NCBI GenBank assembly: GCA_022559985.1
Contig: JAFJTR010000001.1
Coordinates: forward strand, 434,001 to 498,000
From: Parastagonospora avenae f. sp. tritici 18332-5
Lineage: Eukaryota > Ascomycota > Dothideomycetes > Pleosporales > Phaeosphaeriaceae
DNA length: 64,000 nucleotides
Direction of reading: 5' to 3'
Part shown: positions 10,449-22,900 of the stretch, piece by piece
Layout: every line of letters starts with the position of its first letter
How positions within the stretch are numbered: the stretch's first letter is position 1
The notes under the pieces: model-generated
What the model was told of the DNA's origin: nothing
Databases searched by the model: none
The model's input: the letters and a program-made list of their open reading frames with translations, nothing else
Made by a program: the position numbers and the translations under genes

Positions 10449-12868
10449 TCAAACCCTCCTCCTCTTCCACGCGCCTTCATCCTTCCCCTGCTTGCCTGGA
10501 CTCAGTGCCTCGACAACCTCGCACATCTTCACCATGGTGCTGTGGATCGACTCCGGGTGTTCAAAGCACAACATGACTCCCGCGCGCATGGTGAGAGCTG
10601 AGAAGTACTTTCTGTGTATCTTGCTTTCGCTCTTTTTGCTTGCGGCGCCAACGACGAGGCCGATCCAGAGGAGCACGCCGGCCATGTCGCCCCAGCATGC
10701 GGATATGTTTGATTTTTCGATTGTGTCGCGGAGGTCTTTCAGTAAAGTCGTGGTGCTGTTTGGCGCTGGTGCTGGAGGTGCCGGGAAGTAGACATGATCC
10801 GAGGATGTAGAGCGTGTTGAGGATATTGAAGGTCGTGGTGCGCTGGTTGTTGAGGAGAACGATGGACGTGGCGCGTTGATAGAGGACATGGACGAGCGAG
10901 GATCAGTGGGTAGGAAGTATGACAGCGGCATTGCAGGACTGGTGCCGTAGGACGAGCTTGTTGGTGATGTTGAGTGCTCTGCCCCTGTATCGTGTAGAGA
11001 GACGAGAGATTCTTTCGACAGAGCAGTACCAGAAACGTGATAAAATGCTGGTGGCGTGGGCAGATCTGCGACTTCCGAGACAACTTCAGAAAGCGACTTC
11101 CTGCGCATGATGGCAGTAGCTTGAATAATGGAAGCTATGCGGATCGCTTCGTACTTGTAGTCGTGGTAAGTCAGGAGCCTTGATTTGCGGATCTCGGAGA
11201 CTGGAGGGTACTCGTCCGGGCTTGTGATCTTCTTGTACAAATCCATCAAAGTTTGTGAATTGCGACGAGTTGACCTCCTTTCGTTGAGCATGGAGTCGAT
11301 CATCGTTCGAATATCCCCCAGAAGTTCTTGTGCTTTCGGTGTACACTTTGTTGATCTGGGAATAGTTTTCCACACAGCCCGTGGGCAGTAGATTGGGGAT
11401 TCCGGTAGGGTAGCCGTAGGTCGGTATTGTCTTGTCGAGTTGGCAGTACAGTAGTCGGCATACATAGATCGTGGTCGTTCTTCTCGCAGGACAGAGGTCG
11501 CTAGGGACACCCACGATATTGCTGATGCGAGGCGTCCGTTCACACCAAGCTTTTCAAGCCCGCCACGTTGACGGATCATACCCTCGATACCGTTCTCATG
11601 CCAAGTCAAGCCTGACTCTTCTCTTCCAATTACTTCGCTGATGATAAGCTGAATGATTGCCATGATGTTGTGATCAGACACCCTGGCCTCTGGATTTAGC
11701 ATGTTCCGGCCAACTAGATGTATGACTTCTTGGCGTAGCGCGATTGTCTGCACGCTCTCGAGTTCTAGTTCGTGTATGACGTCGTGGTAAGCTGTCGCCA
11801 GACACAGGGTTCCCAGGAATGTATGAGGGTAGCTGAGCGCTGTGGGAATCCAGTACTTTCCAAGCGCTCTTGTTCCGAAGTACCTGCTGCAGTGAAACTT
11901 CAATTCTTCGACAGATACACCCGGATGACTAGCTTGAAACATCGTGCGGAAAGGATCCAGAGACTTGCCAATCGACTGGAAAGGTTGGGGCGTGTATGCG
12001 TCGTATGGAATCGGGACTCCTTTTTCACAACGAAGGAAGATAGGAACTGCAGGAAGAACAAAGTCACCGGACTGTTGCGTCCTCATTACCAGACCCTCTG
12101 GACCGGAAGTGTCCTGATCGTGACTACTAGGGGTGACGGATGATCTGCTTGGAGAGCTCGCCCTCGTGTTCCCAACGCTTTCGGCACCATGGGACATGGT
12201 CGTAGGGATAGTCGATGATTCGGCGACAGGTTCCAGACTTACAACACTCAACTTAGACTTGTTCGAACCTTTAGATTCGGAGTCCACACTGCTGAATCTC
12301 GATCTACCAGCCGAGCTCTTCGACCTGCTGCTCGACTTTCCGTCACCTTTCAGGAATGAGTCCATGGCCTTCTTGCGTACGATGTTCATGTTCGTCTTCG
12401 TCTTGAAGTCTGCAGGCGAAGCGCCTGTGATGAAGATGAGGCCTCCATCGTCTTGAGGCTCTTCACTGATAGTTGATGATGTGGGTTTCGACGTCTTCCG
12501 CTGAGTTCGCGCTTCTAAGGGCCAGTTAACTTTTGCGTGTACTTTGATCATGACTGAAGTCTCTTGACAACCGGACAAGTTGGAAACCGGGCGTAAATAC
12601 GAGGATACAAGAATCCTTCGCAAGCATTCAGCCGCATCACAAGATGCGCCGGTGCTCCACGAGGGATTGCGCATGCCGCGTACAACTCCAATCGTACCTC
12701 AGCAAGAAACTGTCTTATCTTACCATCATATTCCTGGTGTGGCGGCATTGGATCCCAGGAGAAATCTGGATCAAATGCAGCGGTTGACGCAGGTGAGTTG
12801 TAGGAGGAACCGAGGCCCGAGTACGAGTCGAAAGCGAGGGGCATGCGCGATTCGGCAGGGGCAGTCAT
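10449..12868 (-). CDS. Fungal-specific transcription factor (Fungal_trans_2-type), about 749 aa
   Basis: The large exon 10449-12553 carries nearly all of the protein. A first exon 12724-12868 (MTAPAESRMPLAFDSY...) can be joined in frame across a 170-bp intron 12554-12723 (GTAAGA...CTTCAG). If that exon is not used, the start is ATG at 12551 and the protein is 700 aa. Near the N-terminus FITGASPADFKTKTN followed by VRKKAMDSFL is typical of fungal regulators that lack their own Zn2Cys6 cluster. A Ser-rich basic linker follows, then a helical domain (SHPGVSVEELKFHCSRYFG, SDHNIMAIIQLIISEVIGRE, GIEGMIRQRGGLEKLG). The C-terminal third has Ser/Pro repeats and ends WKRRRV, a possible nuclear signal. 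Targets are unknown. Confidence 0.82.
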
Positions 12869-14060
12869 AATTGAAATTGAACTCCAACACAGTACCAAAG
12901 TCGGTAGCAATAGGAAATGCGAGGCTGTCAAGATATGCTGATCATTCCTCGGTTGAGTCAAGGACTTGGTTCAGTAAGCTGAGGATCGATCGATAGGCAC
13001 AGGGCTGAGGTGGGTCACCAGCAGTTATATGTATTCACTCGATGCACCGCACGCGATAGCGATGTGGCGCTCATGCGGCTAAACCACAGTTGTCAAGGGT
13101 TGGCCGCACACTAGACATTCGGTGATGGCAACTTGTGCGTCATGCAGCACCAGGTGATGGCTGCGCATCTGCTACGAAATGCAAGACGGTGAAGTTCCTC
13201 TGTGGCAGTGTTGCAATAGCTACCGAACGACATGCGGGCCGGGGAGGCATTGCTGAGCTAACGAATCGGCTGCGATTCCCGCGCTTTGAGCGCCAAGTAC
13301 GTAGCGACACCACGGGGTAACGTGCTTTAGAAAACACATCGTACTTTGTGCTGACAGGTGCATGAAAGATGTCGGGGACGAAGGCTGATCGCGATGCTAG
13401 ACGAACCACGGATTGCAGACACCGTTCGAACTGCAACAATCGCAGACAAAGAAAGGCCTTCGTCATTCCTCAGAACGTCATATCCCAAAACTGTTGCCCG
13501 TCGCTGGCGTCGTCCCACAAGTGCAATGCTGACCGCGGACAAGGCCTAGAGAAATTTCAAGCGAGGCTCACCGCCCCAGAAGGTCCCACGACATTCGAAC
13601 CATCACTTCCAGTGTGTGCTCAAACCAATCAACCGTGCTTATTGTGGTCTGTGCGCCTTGAAAAAGCGGTGCATGTCAGCTGTTGTAGATGGTTCTGTTC
13701 GCTACACGAATGGCACGCCCAACTTGCCGGGCCCTTGCATTACTGCACTAGATTGATCGCTGTGAGTACACACCAGTAGTGCGGTTGCAGGCCTGCTCTT
13801 CACTCCAATATTAAGAGATTGTGGCTGTGAAATCCTCCAATCATCGATGTTACCATAGTTGAGACGGCTTCGTGTCAGCAGCCTTGTGGGTCCTCGTAAG
13901 CTACTACACCTAGGCAGGAAGTCTTCGAGAACGTCGCCATACCGTATTTTCGGGCGGATAATCGACTTGATGATCCCCAAGCGATGATCCCCAAGCTTGT
14001 ATGCAGCGGTCTGTGTTACGCGAGCGGCTACACCGCGCTGAGCACGGTAGCAACGAACCA
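12869..14060. other. Intergenic, upstream of transcription factor
   Basis: About 1.2 kb between two genes of the same (-) strand. Only short patternless frames are seen. Confidence 0.5.
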
Positions 14061-17000
14061 CTATCTCACCCCGTTTGGTGCCGTACCAAAGTAGTCGTTC
14101 ACTCCTTGCTGGGTAGCAACGACAGGACTCGCGGCGCTCCCGCTGGGGCTCACGCTTCCACTGTCCCTCGACAGTCGCTCGGCGACCATGACCTCATTGC
14201 CCAAGCCAGGGCTTACTTCTACCCGATGTCCGTTACTGCGACCCCTTGTAGGGATACTGAGCCGCGTGGTATCGAAAGAGAAATGCGTCTGTTCCTGTGT
14301 TTGATCTATGGTCGGACTCCTGAGCTCGACCAATTCGAGCGTACTCTTTAGCGTCACGCCTGTCTCATCGAGCGCCATGAGGAATCGTGCAAGTTCTTTG
14401 CACAATTCCCAGTCTTGCTCGTCCTTTGCTCGTTGAAGTAGGCGTACCACCTGGTCCCCCGTTGGTCTTAATTCCTCGAAGGTATGGAGAACGAGCAAGT
14501 AGCCACCTGCTGTCTTCAGATTACCCTTTTGTAGTGACTCTTCGAAAAGCTCCTCTGGTGGAGGCAAATTGGAGAACAGCGTCCGCCAAGAACGAACCTC
14601 GGTCTTTCGTGTGCATTGTACGACGATGTCAAGGTATTGCGGAAATGAGCTCAGGAAAGATAACACGCTTGGTAATAATGCTTGCTCGGGTGTTGGCTGT
14701 GTGTCAACTTCCTCATCAAGTATCTCGTGTAACAAGATCTCCAAAGCGTGCGGAAAGTACTGCAACTGCTGGTAATGATGGCTAAGGTGCAAAGCTGCAG
14801 GATGATTGTACTGCGCCAAGTGGTGGCGTAGCAGTGCGGGGAGGAATAAGTGTGTCTATGCGCATGTCAGCGACCACTCACGTTTGTCTGAATTGTGCTA
14901 CATACCCTGGTGCCAAAGCGCAGGAAGGCGAAGCTAGTGTCGCGCCGTTGTATGAGCTCGGATTCGACGCCAAACACTATGGCTTTGTTGATCAGAGCAG
15001 ACAGAGGGTAGAAGTCGACTGGGATCTTGACCGGAGTGGGCAATTCTCTCCCCAACTCGGCCGACGCCGATGCTAGAACGTCCTGCATGTCGATCCATAC
15101 TCGCATGTCGATTCCATCAAAGTACCACAGCGAATCTCGCAGATCGTGGCCATGCACACCAGTCATCGTCAGCCCTGCCGAGGGGCTACGTGGCAACGCT
15201 TCCGTGCTCATGTCTAAGGCGAATGCGGGGTGGTCGCGCATGAGCGCATACGTTTCCACGTTCTGGGCAATGATCCGCATCTCATACTTGAGTTCACCGC
15301 CCTCCGTTGTTGTTGGCTGCAGCAATACAAGCTTGCCATCCACCAGGAATAATATGGTGGCAACGGCCACGTCCTGAGATGGGTCTCCTTGATCTAGAGA
15401 ATGTCAGTCCAGGAATGTAGTAGATTTCTGGGCAATTTACAAATCTGATCCTCGGGCAATATCCAGCTGAGCGCTCTCACCCGGGGAGGTGCGCGAATGA
15501 TGCCGTGCAATGCGATCTGGCCCACTTGCAGCAACTTGACTGAAGAGTCTGCAACGTTGATGATGTAATGATACAGGATGTTTTCATAGGTATAGACAAG
15601 GAGCGAGTCCTCTCCAGAGGGTGCAATCAACACAATAGGGGTGGGTAATTTCTGGACATGCATAACATGAGTGTTGTCGAGCGCCGCTTCGCGCGAGTAA
15701 ATTCGAATCTAAAAGAGTTTACGGGTCAGCCTGTGTTAGATGACATGTGCAGAGTGTCATACCTCGTGTGACTCGTGGGACTCAACCGCTGCGATGAGGA
15801 CGTGCTGGAACCAGCACATGCCGCCTCGAACAGCGAATTCATTCTCGGTGAACGGGTCGTCAAATGTTTTCCAGCGCCCACTAGTTACGCTGTAGTGGGC
15901 GAGACCTCTCTTTCCAGCGACAGCAACATAACGACCATCGTTGGAAATGACCGCACACCGGATTGGCCATTGATCTACAAGGTAATGTGGTGGAACCTGC
16001 ACGTGATGCCATAATGATACATCTGCGGATATGGTGGTGAGATCTGGCAAGTCGTAGCCACGATATATCATGAAGCCGGTACTCGTCTGCATGAGCGACC
16101 TTGAGATGTTGGCAGATGAGAAACAGCCAGTAACGGCACTACGGGCCATCTCTAGGACGAAGAGCCGGTTGGAGTGCTTGCCGAGGATGACCAGTTCTGC
16201 ACCGGATCCTATCCAGAACGCATCGTGTACACCCAGCAGCCATGCCTCGCCATTGCTCTCGGAAAGTGTACGGTCCGCAGAAAAGCTGGTCGCCCCAGGC
16301 TTGCCGTAGACGCTCCACATCGCCCAGCCATTTTCGTAGCCGGCGAACAAGCAATACCCGTCTGGTGAGTAGACCAGGGTGGTCACTTTGCCAGGAGATG
16401 TGACGCTAGGCTTTAGTGTGTGTGACAGTGGTATGTTGCCGGTGTAGTCTCGAGCAGTATACACACATATGTCACCGTTAGAGCACCCAACAGCCAGCAA
16501 CGAGAACCTGGCATTGATTGCAGCCTTGACACCGTGCTCGGCATCAGATTCTGGAGTGTGAAAGCCGTAGCCACGGAACAAGTTTGTGCCTTCTTGAGTA
16601 GCGCTTGGGCGCACGCGTTGAACCGCAAACGCTTGCCCTTCCCCTGTTATCCAGCACAGCAAGTTCATAGGCCTATCGTGAACGATGTCGGTGAGGGCGG
16701 TTCTCTTGCCCAACCACGTCATCTTATTCAGAAGCTCAGTACTGGTCTGAGGTCCGCTAGAGTCCGGCACCCATCGAATGCACTGCACGGCGGCGGGTTT
16801 CTCGGTGGCTACCACGAGCTCATCGTCCAGTGCCAGGGCTCTCACAATGCCTGCATCGACGCGGATGACCATCCGGAAGGCGAGACTGAGTTCTCTCAAG
16901 CCACTGCCCTCTCCTGGTCCGGCATTGGTATCGTGCTGGCGCTGTTGCTTGAAGCCTGATATTGTACTGCTCTTCCTCGAGTGTCCTCCATGTGTGTCGG

Positions 17001-17538
17001 TGAATTGAGTCCTATATACGCGTGAGGAGTGGTCGGTCGCGAGGCCATAGGTGATCAAGAAGCCGAGCGTGGTCTGCACTACGAATATCTGGGAGTCGGG
17101 ACGGAGGAGAACGTCTGTATTGGGTCCGTACTTCTTCAGTGACTGTGCGGACCGCAGGACTGAAGCTAGGACAACGGTAGGCTACATAATGCATCAGCAA
17201 CAGCCCACTATGCAGAACTATAGACATGCCTTTGTCTGCCATATCGTCAGGGTGGATCGGGTCAGGGTCGCGAACAAGTGCCCGCTTCTCGTGACCCTGA
17301 TAGCAATGATTTCGCCATGTATGTCGTCTTCTATCAATGCATCTGAGGCACGTGGCTGCTGTGATAGCGTGTCGTCCCCCTCCTTCACGGCAGCCCCATT
17401 CTGGGTACGCGTCGCATCTTCATTCTGGGCATTCGGCCCGCCATCCTCGAGTCCATCATGAGAAACCCGCGTCTGCTCGGGTCTGGTGTGCTTGGTGGCC
17501 GCAAAGATGGAGGGCGAGGAAGTTGGCCAATACGTCAT
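14061..17538 (-). CDS. RIC1: RIC1, Rab6/Ypt6 guanine nucleotide exchange factor subunit, 1092 aa
   Basis: Five exons: 17230-17538, 15763-17181, 15441-15708, 14906-15393 and 14061-14855. The introns are 17182-17229, 15709-15762, 15394-15440 and 14856-14905. All are GT-AG except the first, which begins GCATGT (AAAG before it) and is the only frame-keeping choice. The N-terminus MTYWPTSSPSIFA and IWQTK|PTVVLASVLRS fit fungal RIC1. A WD-like beta-propeller fills roughly residues 30-570 (LLAVGCSNGDICVY, TTLVYSPDGYCLFAGYENGWAMWSVYG). The helical RIC1 domain begins near residue 825 with FLPALLRHHLAQYNHPAAL and includes LLHEILDEEVD. RIC1 acts with RGP1 on Golgi membranes to activate Ypt6 for endosome-to-Golgi transport. 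The C-terminal tail is Ser/Pro-rich. Confidence 0.93.
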
Positions 17539-18673
17539 GGCGCTCTATCGGCAATCAATACTGCTTCCGCGCAGGCCATCTCACTGCGGGCTGGTGCGGT
17601 CCACGGAATTCATGCTAAGTGTTGCGCTGCGCGATACTGCAGGGTCTCGTGGCTGTGTCGTGCCCAGCGGTGAACGAGCTCGAGCTGTGAGCTTGTGAGC
17701 CGAGGCGCAGCACATGTGGCGTCGAGGCCCGAGCGCCTATTCACTCGACTGCGATCACGGCGGCTCATCATGTCATCAAGCTACCAACGATATAGCTGCC
17801 AACGCTCACGAGCGTCATCTGGAAATACTCTCGAGGTGCTGCCAGAGCCGACTATACCTAGTAAAGTCGAACGGAAGCATACAGAACACCTTGAATGAAA
17901 CATTGATCCATCACGAGTGCTGATTTGTAACAGTGCGCATACTAACTTTGGTCCATGTTCGCCTCAGGTACTGCGTAGTTTCAGTTGATGCCGGAGCTCC
18001 CAACGCCGAGCAACACTGTGTATAGCTTCGATGCGCTACCCGCTGTTGCAGCCTGGTCGCTTTGCGTCGTGATCCACAACATACATCCTGACATACGCTC
18101 GCCGGGCATCTGCGCCATGTTCTGTACCATAGAAACCTGGTCTCCTCGTACTGCTTCTATAATTCCAAGTCCCGCGACGGTCCAGCGTCAAAGGGCCTGC
18201 TTCAGTCACAACATCATCAATGTTTAATGTCACAACTTTGTAAAGATCACTATCTTCGCCGCAGTACAGCCATTGTCACGGCAATAGTATTCGCCATTCT
18301 GACTCCGACTTCCGCTCTTGATTCGACACTTCACGCTCATTCGCCGCCTTTCTACACTACGATTGTTGATAGACACTCATTCACCTTCACTTCACTGTTC
18401 ATCTTGCACATAGTCATTGTGAATTTTTTGCGACAACGCTACTCAGCTCTATCTCCACAACGTGAGCGGCCTATGACTATAAGAAATCTCAGCCAGTTGT
18501 TTTCACCAAACTCATCGACAGCACTTTGCAACACAAACAAGCTACTACACACTCTACAAGGTTTGCTACAGCTTACACTTGCTACAAGTCAACTTTTTCT
18601 TGCTCTCGATCACACACACACACATAACACCATTTCGACCTCGTCGATCATTTACGCAGCCGGTCTACGCAAC
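17539..18673. promoter_or_regulatory. Divergent upstream region of RIC1 and AA11 LPMO
   Basis: 1.1 kb between head-to-head starts. A TATA-like ctataag (18477-18483) lies about 190 bp before the LPMO ATG. A CA repeat (18611-18624) sits in the probable leader. The LPMO frame stays open upstream to 18227 but loses the signal-peptide arrangement there, so it is treated as leader. Confidence 0.4.
18611..18624. repeat. CA dinucleotide repeat (7 units)
   Basis: Seven CA units in the probable 5' leader of the LPMO gene. Confidence 0.8.
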
Positions 18674-19906
18674 ATGGTCTTCTCTACAACCACTATTCTC
18701 GATGCCATGCTGGCCATTGCACCCCTCGCCGCTCATGCCCACATCATCATGGCGAGCCCGGTTCCTTTCGGTCTTCCCAAGCAGGATCCCCTCACAGTCG
18801 CAGACTTCCCTTGTCAGAACGCACCCTCCACTGGTGCTACGGTAAACAAGTGGGCTGTCGGTACCAACTCCAGCATCAAACTCATCGGTTCAGCCGTCCA
18901 TAGCGGCGGCTCGTGTCAGGTCTCCGTGACCAAGGACAAGTCGCCCACCAAGGACAGCGTCTGGAAAGTCATCCACTCCTGGGAGGGTGGCTGCCCAGAT
19001 GTCCCTCCCAAGGGAGGTAACTGGGAGCCGGCCGACCCCAAGGCGATCCGTCCTCCCCTCCACTTCGCTATCCCCATAGAGCTTCCCAACGGCGAGATGA
19101 CCATGGCCTGGACCTGGTCCAACAAGGTCGGCAACCGCGAGTTCTACATGAACTGCGCCGCTGTTGAGGTCTCTGGTGGAGCCAAGGACGACACAGCATT
19201 CGACGCGCTCCCGGAGATGGCCGTCAACATCGATGGTGTTGGCAAGACTCCTTGTAAGACCGTCGAGGACCACGACTACTCATACGAGAACCCTGGCAAG
19301 TACGTCACCCGCAACGGTACTGGACCTTACATGCCTCTCTGCGGCGGCGCCAGCACTCCCGGCGGTTTCGTCACTCCTGGCGCTCCTGGTGGTGCTCCTG
19401 CCGCTGGTGGCAGCGCTCCCGCAGCGCCCGCCAACCCAGGCATTCCATCTCCCGCCGTCCCAGCCGTCCCCTCGCCCGTCGCCTCAGCCAACTCCACAGC
19501 TACAGTCGCAGCATCAGGCAGCATGGGCGCTCCAGCCGGCTCCATCTCCCCCGCAGCCAGCGGCGCGCAGACATCCACTCTCCGCACCATCATCACGGTG
19601 ACTGCATCCCAGGGCCCGCCTCCCGCTGGCATGACTCCTGTCTCGCCTCCAGCATCAGCAGCTCCCCCCTCAGCATCTGACGCCGCTCCTCCCTCCGCCC
19701 CAGCATCCCCCTCCCAGGCTCCCGGCGCGCCGGCCTCCGCGTGCTCGCCCGACGGCGCTGTCATCTGCAGCCCCGACGGCAAGCAGTTCGCGCTGTGCAA
19801 CCACGGCAAGGCGGTCTTCCAGGCCGTGGCTGGCGGTACTACTTGCTCTGGTGGTAAGATTGCTCGGCGCCAGGATCCTTCTACCATACGGACTGTGTAC
19901 GCTTAG
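18674..19906 (+). CDS. Secreted AA11-type lytic polysaccharide monooxygenase with C-terminal X278-like module, 410 aa
   Basis: Single exon. The start at 18674 gives a signal peptide ending AAHA, so the mature chain begins with His23 (HIIMASPVPFG). A free N-terminal His is required for the copper brace. The second copper His is His76 in GSAVHSGGSCQVSVT. WKVIHSWEGGCP, AWTWSNKVGNREFYMNCAAV (with the axial Tyr) and paired Cys match AA11, which cleaves chitin oxidatively. After about residue 235 comes a long Pro/Ala/Ser/Gly linker, likely O-glycosylated. A small Cys-rich module follows: CSPDGAVICSPDGKQFALCN, then VAGGTTCSGGKI. It resembles the X278 putative chitin-binding module of other AA11 proteins. 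It probably acts outside the cell on chitin. Confidence 0.9.
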   Translation: MVFSTTTILDAMLAIAPLAAHAHIIMASPVPFGLPKQDPLTVADFPCQNAPSTGATVNKWAVGTNSSIKLIGSAVHSGGSCQVSVTKDKSPTKDSVWKVIHSWEGGCPDVPPKGGNWEPADPKAIRPPLHFAIPIELPNGEMTMAWTWSNKVGNREFYMNCAAVEVSGGAKDDTAFDALPEMAVNIDGVGKTPCKTVEDHDYSYENPGKYVTRNGTGPYMPLCGGASTPGGFVTPGAPGGAPAAGGSAPAAPANPGIPSPAVPAVPSPVASANSTATVAASGSMGAPAGSISPAASGAQTSTLRTIITVTASQGPPPAGMTPVSPPASAAPPSASDAAPPSAPASPSQAPGAPASACSPDGAVICSPDGKQFALCNHGKAVFQAVAGGTTCSGGKIARRQDPSTIRTVYA

Positions 19907-22900
19907 GCGTGTGCGGCTGTAGGTGTAGGGATCAGCTGGGTCTGATCTCTCTCTCTTTTTTCTCACATCGTTAGCTTGACTCGTGTTAGCGATTTGGTTT
20001 AGAATGGCGGGATTTTGATATATGGTGGGATAGTACAAATACATATTTGTGTGGAACTGTATTGTTGTTTTTGAAATAGTGAGTGAGTGACATGTGAGGT
20101 ATACTAAGATCAGAATCGTGAGCAGTCAACGACGTGGGATAGTCAAGGCTTGTCTGCAATCACCGAGAATCAATACAGTCCAGCCATCAACAACTATACC
20201 GCAAATCATCCTGTTATGTCGTACTAAACTGCTGAGTGTGATGTCATTTCTATTTGTTGTAATATAATGGCCATCCCTTGATCAAGCTAATAGCATTAGT
20301 TGGAGTATCTTATAGCTTCGAATATATACAGGCTCCTCTAGAAACTTGTAATAAGTTTACCACTGGCGCCTATCAGCTCATGCTCTAGGTACAAAGCGGC
20401 CACACGAAGTTTGCCGCTGCCCGGTGCGAGCTATGAGTGAACTGAGGTTTTTTGTATATCGAACGCAGGGACAAAATTTTAATGCGGAACTCTAAATGTA
20501 AATCTTGCTAGACGGGCACGCCCATAGACATCACTTTGCGAGATACGACTTGCTCAGTACCCGATTTGCCGAGCTGCAGTCTACATGCTATGATGTGCCA
20601 CTATTCATTGTGATGTATCCTCAGTGTTCGATCATTCCTTGTTCTCTTGTCCTCCACCTCCTCTCAACGACTTCGAAAAAGTCGAATACACAGTGCGTAC
20701 TTCCTGTGCCTGTGGGCAGCACCATGAACATGCAGCTGAACACCGGAGTATGCCGAGAAAAAGTTGATCTTCTCGAAAAAGCGAAAATGTTATGGGTGTC
20801 CGTACGCAAGTACGGCTTAATTCACGGCGCAATTGCGGCTCAATACAGTCTGTGCGCCAAGGGGCCACATGTAGATAAGAACCCTCCTTCTCCGCAAGGA
20901 GAGAGAGGGCAGTGGTCAAGTAATCAACAGAATCATCTTGCCTGCTCACCTTTTGGCGTACGCCTGCGGGCGTACACATCCAATACCCGGTCAACCGACA
21001 ATGGGAAACAATCAGTACTCGTCAACGCCACGCGGTGCGCTATGGTTCACGGATGAGCTCTCGTCGGCGCACTGAACAATACCGATGCCGTCCCCATCGG
21101 AATCTGCTTGTCTGAGCATGCACCGGATACACACACACCTACATCTGAATGCAAGCGAACACGGCTCTTCATTGCCGCAAGGTACCATAAGCTTCTTGTC
21201 CCACCATTGCCCCAGTCCATGCTACCTGGTACGTGGTACCGGGCGCTCTTGAGCTTTGTCCTGTTATACCTAAGGTTGCAGTGCAGGCGAAAGGTGTGGG
21301 CGTACAGAAGGCTGGAAGGGTTGTTTTGAAAGCCGACTGTCCTCACCACGTTCCGGGATGTGTTTCTACTCTCGCGCACGACATGAGCTTTGCGGCTGAC
21401 GGTGGGTAGAAGCCAAGCCGCGATTGAGGAGCAAATAGCTGATTGTAGTTGTCATGGAGATGCATGCTGTCTTCAAAAAAAAATCCCATATTTAGACTGT
21501 ATCGTGAATGTATGCGCGACCTGTCTGAAGGACTGGGGATAGTCAGCAGCCTTTAGAGAATGCTTTGATGTGTCAAAAACTGGGTTGTGTCCAGACCAGT
21601 CAGTTCGTGTGTTGTACTACAAGAAAATGCTCCGAGAGGCGGAATCATTGCGATGCAGACGGTAATCATGTACCCCTTTCATGTGAATCTGCTTCATCAG
21701 TGACATGGCTGTAGTACGGCATAATTTGATCTTATGCTAGACGCTTGCTCGATCCTCTGTTTCGACGGATGTCCGGGTTGGGAAAGGTACGCAAGGGTAC
21801 CGGTCTTTATTGGTGGCTCTCTACTTGCAGAGCGATGCGCCTAGGAGCGTACATTTCCCAAGATGCCATTTATGCCAGAATGGTATGTAGAGTCTTTCCA
21901 AAGCCCTGAAGGATTGGCCAAGGCCAGTAAAGTGTGATGGATTTCGGGGAGGATAAGAGCCACGACCAAAAAGTGGTCCCCGGCGCCTAACGTTCGGTAA
22001 TCTTGCCCTAAGCGTGAGGCGCCATCCGCGAAGAAGCTCACGACACCGACGTGCCAATGAGAGGTACTGTGTATGATGTCGAGCTGCGAGGTTGTTCCCT
22101 GCGCGAGAAACATGTCTTGGAAAAGGAAATTACGTGCTCAAGTTGCAAATCCGTAAAAGGCACGGCTGAATTGGATGCGAATATGCATGCGAGACGAGTA
22201 TTTCCCGTAGAGCCGATCATAGCCAATCCGAATCATGCGTCGCTCAGCGGGGGGGCAGGATGCGCGAGGTCTCGGTTGGCGCTTCCAACATTGTTCGACG
22301 AGCTTCCATACAGTCTGTTTGCTGGGGCATCCTTGGTCTTCGCTTTGTGCTGTACAATAAGCGAGAACTATGATCCGAACCTCACATCGATGGTCGCCAG
22401 GCGAGAAACAGGCGAGCAACAGGCCCGAAAACAGCCCATACCAGTTTGGTGGTGTTCACTGTGGTACGAACTGGATCGACGTGCGCCGTTAACTCAGCCC
22501 TGATTTCAGGGTCTCTGCTCGTGCTGCAGGACCCTAACAGCTATGGTGGGACGTTCACCTAGACGTGTAATCCAGCACAACACGTCAGATCACGCGTTTT
22601 ACGCGCAAAGACAACATGGTTTTCATGTCCCGATCTCGTCGTAATGCAAGGAAGTCTGAAGACGTGAGTATATCCAATTGCTAATATTTGTTGGGGCTTA
22701 TCGAAGCCAAGCGGCAGAGATGAGGAATGCCGTGTGCAGCAGCATTACTCCATCCAGACGTGAATCTGCCAGCACCACTTGTTTAGATCATAGCTGCGCT
22801 ACAAGCGTCGCGGCGCCGCTCTTCCGTGGAAACGGGCTTCTGCCTAATGGTGCTGCTACACATGGTGGTTGCACTCGACACAAGTCAGGCAACGGCTCTG

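Noticed and set aside
18227..18673. 149-codon in-frame N-terminal extension of the LPMO
   Set aside because: It would bury the signal peptide and the essential N-terminal His, so translation must start at 18674.
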